From the NCBI GenBank assembly GCA_020073465.1, contig JAIQFC010000013.1, forward strand, positions 1-64,000: a stretch of DNA of 64,000 bases. Direction: 5' to 3'. A model generated the notes under the pieces. The model did not search any database, had not been told where the DNA came from, and saw only the letters and a program-made list of their open reading frames with translations. This DNA is from Terriglobia bacterium. Its GTDB lineage: Bacteria; Acidobacteriota; Terriglobia; Terriglobales; Acidobacteriaceae. Below, piece after piece: positions 59,257 through 64,000 of this stretch (positions are counted from its first letter, which is position 1; each line of letters starts with the position of its first letter). The translations under genes were made by a program, and so were the position numbers.

Positions 59257-59371
59257 CAACAACGTTCCGCACGCTCCCGGTATTGAAGCTGTTTCTAATG
59301 GTTGGCAATCCCGTCACAATCAGCGTGAAGTGAACAGTCCTCGCGGCCCGCAGTCAGCGGGTTTCGGAAGT

Positions 59372-59447
59372 GGCCAGGTAGCTCAGGTGGTAGAGCGCAG
59401 CCCTGAAAAGGCTGGCGTCGGCGGTTCAACTCCGTCCCTGGCCACCA
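59372..59447 (+). tRNA. tRNA-Phe (GAA)
   Basis: A 76-nt cloverleaf: acceptor GGCCAGG pairs with CCTGGCC, followed by ACCA (CCA encoded). The D-arm is GCTCAGGTGGTAGAGC. The anticodon arm CAGCC-CTGAAAA-GGCTG gives anticodon GAA (59405-59407). The T-arm is GGCGGTTCAACTCCGTC. All arms are intact. Confidence 0.97.
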
Positions 59448-59639
59448 TGTTTCAGGAAATTAGAGAATCTTGTTCAACCACTTCCGCAATGCGAACAAGC
59501 CTTCCGTCGTGGGTGGACAGCGATCTGGGGATCGCAGGCTGCCCAGTTGATTCATATCATCGGGATCCGGCTTGTCAGCAATCAGGAATTCCTCGCCATC
59601 GATGGCCGCACCAGGTGAATGCACGCAGTTACCGCGGCA

Positions 59640-60096
59640 GCGACATCACGATGACGATCACGGAAGACACGGGCGACGTGTTGAGCCTCAAGGGTACTAT
59701 AGGCTCCGGTGCCATCAATGGGTCCTACACTTCGAGTGGAACCTGCACGGCCGGCATCGCCGGATCGTTCAGCTTTGCCGAGGTGCCGTCGATTACGAGT
59801 TCGCAATGGTCGGGCAGCATCACGTCGACATCCACACGGACTTCACCGCCAGTCTCACGGAGGATAATGACGCCACCCTGAGGGGCACGGTTCAGTTTTC
59901 GGGGACAACATGCCCGAACGCAATCAGCGTAACCGGCAGCGTGACCGGGATCCAGGTCTATTTTCAGGATACGCAGGGTGGAGGTCTGGTGAATGCCGGG
60001 GGCACCATCAGCGGAAGCGGGGCCAAGGATATTGGCGGGTTCGCCGGAGGATCATGCAGCGGCGGAGGAGGCAGTCTAACGATGAGCCGACCTTAA
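59640..60096 (+). pseudogene. Frameshifted fragment of an acidobacterial lipoprotein-like gene
   Basis: One frame reads DITMTITEDTGDVLSLKGTI and SSQWSGSIT up to about 59825. The next frame continues TDFTASLTEDNDATLRGTVQ, NAISVTGSVTGIQVYF and SGSGAKDIGGFAGGSCSGGG to a stop at 60096. The alternation of SLxGTxxG, CTxGxxG and GTYxxSG-like motifs resembles a repetitive secreted family common in this phylum. A shift of frame at about 59825-59840, and no start or signal peptide on the 5' side, mark it as broken. It lies right after the tRNA. Confidence 0.5.
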
Positions 60097-60220
60097 GGAG
60101 AGACCACTCCCGGGCTTACCTTTTCCTGCGGGGTCGCAGTTCCGACTAGATGGTCGGAAATTGAGATCGCCAACGTCCGGTTGAACCCACGATTTCCACC
60201 CACCGCAGGCCGCAGCCGCC

Positions 60221-61153
60221 TCACGGACGGAGGCTGTTACCCATCATTAAAGCGAACAACAGCGGGAGATAGATCACGGTTGCCTGAAGCAAGTGGCGAG
60301 CCCGCATCTTGGACGGGGCGCTGGATACAGGCAGATTCAAAGACGCCAGCTTGATTCCGAAGTAGAGAAGACCCACCCCGAGCATGAGCGCCCCCACCAG
60401 ATAGATCCTTCCGGCCATTCCGAGTGCCGTGGGCAACAGGCTGACGGGGATCAAGATGAGCGAATATCCGAGGATGCGATGGGTGGTTGAGCGGCCATCC
60501 TGTTCCACCACTGGCAGCATTCGGATTCCACCCTTTGCGTAATCCTCGCGGTAGAGCCATGCGATCGAGAAGAAATGCGGGAACTGCCACACGAACAGGA
60601 TGGTGAACAATACCAGCGTGCCCCATTCCAGCCGGCCACGCGCTGCGGTCCAGCCCAGGACTCCTGGCATAGCTCCAGGAAAAGCCCCTACGAACGTGCA
60701 GATGGGAGACACGCGCTTCAGCGGCGTGTATGCCGCAAGGTAGACCACTGATGTCAGAAAAGTTAGGAGGCCAGTCAGCGGATTTGTGAAGATGGCAAGG
60801 TAAATGGAACCTCCGACAGACGCGGCAATTCCTATCAGAGCGGCGTGGAGCACACTCATGCGTCCGGCGGGCAGCGGACGACTGGCGGTACGGCGCATCT
60901 GAGCGTCGATATCCTGCTCCATCACTTCGTTGAGAGCAGCGGTACCGCTTGAAACCAATCCAATCCCCAGAAGTGCGTTGAATAGCCCCCAGCTTAGAGA
61001 GGAAACGCCGCTTCTCTGGGCTCCAAAAAAGTAGCCGCACCAGGCGGTCATGATGATCAGAGTGGTGACGCGGAGCTTGGTCAGCTCAGCATAGTCCCGG
61101 GCAAGGGAAGAGGCGTGCCTGCAATACAGAGAGAGGAATGTTCTCGAGCTCAT
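60221..61153 (-). CDS. ctaB: Protoheme IX farnesyltransferase (heme O synthase)
   Basis: A 310-residue UbiA-family prenyltransferase that farnesylates heme b to heme o for cytochrome oxidase. LTKLRVTTLIIMTAWCGYFF, the Asp-rich site NEVMEQDIDAQMRRTASRPL (NxxxxxDID), YTPLKRVSPICTFVGAFPGA and WQFPHFFSIAWLYREDYAKG with its PHF are characteristic. About nine transmembrane segments are visible. ATG 61153 fits the family, and a TTGACA-type promoter lies ~90 bp upstream. No oxidase subunit gene is nearby. The CuA-like cupredoxin and hemQ are related but separate. Confidence 0.93.
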   Translation of the reverse strand: MSSRTFLSLYCRHASSLARDYAELTKLRVTTLIIMTAWCGYFFGAQRSGVSSLSWGLFNALLGIGLVSSGTAALNEVMEQDIDAQMRRTASRPLPAGRMSVLHAALIGIAASVGGSIYLAIFTNPLTGLLTFLTSVVYLAAYTPLKRVSPICTFVGAFPGAMPGVLGWTAARGRLEWGTLVLFTILFVWQFPHFFSIAWLYREDYAKGGIRMLPVVEQDGRSTTHRILGYSLILIPVSLLPTALGMAGRIYLVGALMLGVGLLYFGIKLASLNLPVSSAPSKMRARHLLQATVIYLPLLFALMMGNSLRP

Positions 61154-61249
61154 GGATTGGCCGTCAAGGTTATTGTGCGTCGACTCCGGTTGCTGCTGCT
61201 GAAGAGCACGTCCCGATCCCCACCGACCGCACCATGCTCAAGGACTGCA

Positions 61250-61278
61250 TAGGTACTCCGACGAATACGGAATGTCAA
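61250..61278 (-). promoter_or_regulatory. Candidate sigma70 promoter for ctaB
   Basis: On the - strand: TTGACA (61273-61278), a 17-bp spacer and TACCTA (61250-61255). GGACTCGT-GTCCA-ACGAGTCC (61311-61331), an 8-bp inverted repeat about 35 bp further upstream, could be a binding site. Confidence 0.55.
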
Positions 61279-61391
61279 GAACAAACTCGACCACAGTCGC
61301 AGATGCCAGGGGACTCGTGTCCAACGAGTCCTCCAGTCCCCACTATTGACTGGCAAACGAAGCAGCCAAGCCGAATGTTTCAGGCGGATCA

Positions 61392-62039
61392 AAAAAGGAC
61401 TCGGAGTGAGTGTGCTGTTGGGGAATGACGATGGTACGTTCCAGCCGCACGTAGACTACGCGGCGAGCAACCGCCCGACGTCGGTGGTCGTAGGCGATTT
61501 CAACCGGGACGGGAAGCTCGATCTGGCAGTGACAAATGGTTCTGCCAGCACGGTGAGTGTGTTATTGGGCAACGGCGATGGCACGTTTCAGCCGCACATA
61601 GACTATGCGACTGACCTCAATCCCCAATGGTTGGTGGTGGCCGACTTCAACGGCGATGGCAACCCGGATATTGCTACCGCCAACTATGGACCCGACTACT
61701 CGGGTGGAACGGTCTCAATCTTCTTGGGAAACGGTGACGATTCGTTCCGGAGCCAAGGGACCCACGCCGCTGGCATCAACCCCTACGGCATTATGGCGGG
61801 AGACTTCAACCGAGATGGGCAGGTCTGATCTAGCGGTGGTAAACAATAACGGGTCCTTCGGCGTCCAGATCCTAATTGGCAACGGGGATGGCTGACTGTT
61901 CGGCGGGCTGATCCTCCAAGCGGCCTGCGAAGGCGCAAGCAGTGGGGGTCCGCACGCTCAGACCACGTACAGCATCACGATCACGGGCACGTCGGGATCG
62001 ACACAGCATTCCACGACTACCAGTCTCACGGTTCAATGA
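61392..62039 (+). pseudogene. FG-GAP/VCBS repeat protein fragment with frameshift
   Basis: Reads GLGVSVLLGNDDGTF and repeated VVVGDFNRDGKLDLAVTN and VVADFNGDGNPDIATANY units, the calcium-binding FG-GAP repeats of secreted beta-propeller proteins. The frame hits TGA at 61826-61828, while another frame resumes the same pattern (SDLAVVNNNGSFGVQILIGN), pointing to an indel near 61815-61825. After a further stop, ITITGTSGSTQHSTTTSLTV ending at 62039 matches the usual C-terminal end of such proteins. Start and most repeats are missing, so this is a decayed, internally deleted gene. Confidence 0.6.
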
Positions 62040-62065
62040 AAGGTGGCTCGTTCCGAGATTTGGGG

Positions 62066-62102
62066 AGCATGAGAAGTGGGCGTAAGCATGAGAAGTGGGC
62101 GT
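62066..62102. repeat. Two-copy tandem repeat
   Basis: AGCATGAGAAGTGGGCGT occurs twice (62066-62083 and 62085-62102), separated by one base. The rest of the ~195-bp gap holds nothing recognisable. Confidence 0.6.
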
Positions 62103-62234
62103 CTTCGTGTATGCTCCGTGCGTCTGTTTACATAGCTGATAGCTTCTACGTTGCCGCGAAGGATTGCCGCACTGGAATCGATGAGTGGTAGAGCCAGGGC
62201 TTAGCGGATCACGCCTAACGCCTTCCCAACCAAA

Positions 62235-62990
62235 CTACGCGTACAGCGCAGTGCACACCGATACGACTGTGAACATACCGGCAATGAAGCCACGTAGATG
62301 GACCCAGTAGCCTCTCGTTTGCACTGAATTCGGGTACTTGAGCAGGAGGTAAGCTGTCACGCCGAAGAACGTGACCAATGACGCCCAGACTGGGCGGCCC
62401 AGAAAAATGTGGGCAGGAGTTTGCGGCGCTACTAGCAACCGGTAGGGCGTCGCAATCAGCACGATGAGAATCAGGGCGTAGGCGAGTGTAGCTAGGGTCT
62501 CGGCTCCCAGCGGACGATGACCAAATCGGCGCAAAAGAACCTCTCTGACCCCCGGGAAAACGACGTCATGCACTCCGAACAGGACAACATACGCAATGGC
62601 ACCTCCGGCCAGAGCGAAGACCGCGCCATGGAGGTGATTGCTGGACACCACGGTCTTAGCGGTTGCGGATTGATACAGCAGAGGCACGGTTAACGCAGGC
62701 ACCGTCAAGGACAGCGACATCACTACGGCGCGAAAGCCCTTGGGAGTCTTACCTGTGGCATAGTCCCAGCCCAAGACCCTTTCGAGGCCAGCCCAAAGCA
62801 GGCCGTGCGCGATGAGGGTCAAAATGGACAGGTGCAGAAGCATGTTCAATCGCTCCGCCGTCGTTAGGGGAGCCCAGGCTGGCGCGTACTGCCCGATACC
62901 CTTAAGCAACGGCATTCCAGTAAGCACCAGGCCGAAGATGCTGCTGATGCCGCTGACTTGATTGAACAGCGAATTGGAATTTGAGCCCAT
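62235..62990 (-). CDS. Polytopic membrane protein of unknown function
   Basis: A 251-residue protein with about six hydrophobic segments. A polar N-terminus (MGSNSNSLFNQVSGISSIFG) is followed by pairs of helices with short loops (TTAERLNMLLHLSILTLIAH, GFRAVVMSLSLTVPALTVPL). I do not recognise the family, and the neighbours (decayed FG-GAP gene, galT) do not help. The ATG at 62990 has no clear ribosome binding site. Confidence 0.55.
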   Translation of the reverse strand: MGSNSNSLFNQVSGISSIFGLVLTGMPLLKGIGQYAPAWAPLTTAERLNMLLHLSILTLIAHGLLWAGLERVLGWDYATGKTPKGFRAVVMSLSLTVPALTVPLLYQSATAKTVVSSNHLHGAVFALAGGAIAYVVLFGVHDVVFPGVREVLLRRFGHRPLGAETLATLAYALILIVLIATPYRLLVAPQTPAHIFLGRPVWASLVTFFGVTAYLLLKYPNSVQTRGYWVHLRGFIAGMFTVVSVCTALYA

Positions 62991-63078
62991 TGTCTTGAGA
63001 GCTGCCGTCAGCCTCCGCCTGATTGTAGCGCCTGCCGCTCTCCAAGAAGAACAGGATACAAGGCAGCCCTGATAGCTC

Positions 63079-64000
63079 CTAACTTCCCGCTAGGGCTTGC
63101 AATCGTTCCGCCGCAATTTCCGGCGTAATGTCGCGCTGTGGCGTGCCCAGCATTTCAAATCCCACCATGTATTTGCGAATAGTCGCCGAGCGCAGGAGCG
63201 GCGGATAGAAGTGCGCGTGGAAGTGCCATTCCGGATGCTCCACACCGTCGGTCGGAGACTGGTGAAATCCCATGGAATAAGGGAAGGGAACGTCGAAAAC
63301 TTTGTCGTAAGTGGAAGTCACCCGCTTCAGGATTTCGCTTAGCGCAGTTACATCCCTCTCCCTGAACTCCAACATGCTTCCCAGGTGTCGGCGGCTGCAG
63401 ACCAGCACTTCAAAGGGCCAGACCGCCCAGAAAGGAACGACGGCCACAAAGCCTTCGTTCTGGCAAACCAGGCGGACTTTTTCCCGCGATTCCAGCGCCA
63501 CGTAATCGCACAGCAGGCAACTGCCGCTCGACTTCGAATAAGAGCGCTGGCACGCCAGTTCTTTGGCGGGGGCTTCAGGAATGGAGGACGTTGCCCAGAT
63601 CTGGCAATGCGGATGCGGATTGCTCGCTCCCATCATCGCTCCGCGATTCTCGAAAATCTGCACGTGATTGATGACGTCGAGAGCGCCCAGTTCGCGGAAC
63701 TGGCCCGTCCACGTGCGTACCACGACCTCGATCTCATTCGGCTGCATGGTAGAAAGAGTGAGGTTGTGGCGCGGAGAAAAGCAGATGACGCGGCAATGTC
63801 CGAGCTCGGTCTCAGCTACAATAAGTCTCCTGTTATCAATGTCTAACCTGCCTTTATGGATATCCGACTTTAAGGCTGCAAAATCATTCTCGAAGACGAA
63901 GGTAGCCGGGTAGGCGGGATTCCGCACTCCGCCAGCGCGCGTGTTGCCGGGACACAGGTAGCAGTCGGGATCGTAATCCGGTTCGGCCGTAGCTGGCAGC
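63079..64000 (-). CDS. galT: Galactose-1-phosphate uridylyltransferase (5' end beyond the window)
   Basis: A Leloir-pathway enzyme exchanging UMP between UDP-glucose and galactose-1-phosphate. The frame runs off the right edge, so the start is missing. The visible protein begins YDPDCYLCPGNTRAGGVRNP with the zinc CxxC. The active-site histidines are in NPHPHCQIW, with EWHFHAHFYPPLLR near the end. 307 residues are visible, so at most a few tens of N-terminal residues are missing. It may work with the AgaS-like isomerase at 50.3 kb in galactose or galactosamine use; that is inference. Confidence 0.93.
   Translation of the reverse strand, partial: LPATAEPDYDPDCYLCPGNTRAGGVRNPAYPATFVFENDFAALKSDIHKGRLDIDNRRLIVAETELGHCRVICFSPRHNLTLSTMQPNEIEVVVRTWTGQFRELGALDVINHVQIFENRGAMMGASNPHPHCQIWATSSIPEAPAKELACQRSYSKSSGSCLLCDYVALESREKVRLVCQNEGFVAVVPFWAVWPFEVLVCSRRHLGSMLEFRERDVTALSEILKRVTSTYDKVFDVPFPYSMGFHQSPTDGVEHPEWHFHAHFYPPLLRSATIRKYMVGFEMLGTPQRDITPEIAAERLQALAGS

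Overview
The window looks like chromosomal DNA from an Acidobacteriota bacterium, probably of the Koribacter/Terriglobia kind. This is inferred from gene content: a Ser/Thr kinase fused to a TolB-like propeller, a carboxypeptidase-regulatory/TonB-type receptor, PadR with a permease-prefix protein, a TerC protein, several small proteins that resemble uncharacterised acidobacterial families, and many short GC-rich dispersed repeats between genes. No rRNA, CRISPR array, prophage or complete insertion sequence was seen. One tRNA gene (Phe, GAA) is present.

Layout. 1-7.9 kb: kinase (running off the left edge), NAD-type isocitrate dehydrogenase, NrdR, a TonB-type receptor and a small membrane protein. 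7.9-12.5 kb: cobalamin-dependent methionine synthase MetH, a lone NuoI and a cysteine-containing small protein. 12.5-19.1 kb: a small membrane protein interrupted by TGA, TatA/B-TatC, two M28 peptidases, TerC and a CPBP protease. 19.3-23.2 kb: NadB, AroB and MenG/UbiE. 23.4-26.4 kb: a stress-type module made of an ECF sigma factor and its zinc anti-sigma factor, divergent from a Tat-exported metallophosphoesterase and a CuA-like cupredoxin. Both sides carry the same promoter-like motif (GGAATAAA-N15-GTTT). 26.4-34.4 kb: SDR epimerase, parvulin-type PPIase, a CDF transporter, OsmC, a CHAD-HD fusion, a secreted protein and a PD-(D/E)XK-like protein. 35.3-38.4 kb: the dnaX-ebfC-recR replication/repair cluster, with hairpin repeats inserted between its genes.

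38.6-45.7 kb: STAS protein, alkyltransferase-like protein, porin with a small periplasmic binding protein, AhpD-like protein, coproheme decarboxylase HemQ, a secreted protein, and PadR with its partner. 45.7-51.5 kb: APC permease, serine hydrolase, three small proteins and an AgaS-like sugar isomerase. 51.7-56.4 kb: a radical SAM/SPASM protein divergent from histidine-utilisation genes hutU and hutI, with a CRP-type palindrome in the gap and a broken PIN-domain gene between the hut genes. 56.5-64 kb: M1 aminopeptidase, tRNA-Phe, two decayed genes flanking heme O synthase ctaB, a membrane protein, and galT running off the right edge.

The clearest system-level signals are the ECF regulon, in which the Tat translocase encoded elsewhere in the window would export the twin-arginine phosphoesterase, and the short-repeat ecology. 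A ~24-bp element is inserted cleanly inside other repeats and inside reading frames. One composite repeat has been absorbed in frame into metH and another into the CHAD-HD gene. All assignments come from reading the sequence. No database search or folding program was run.
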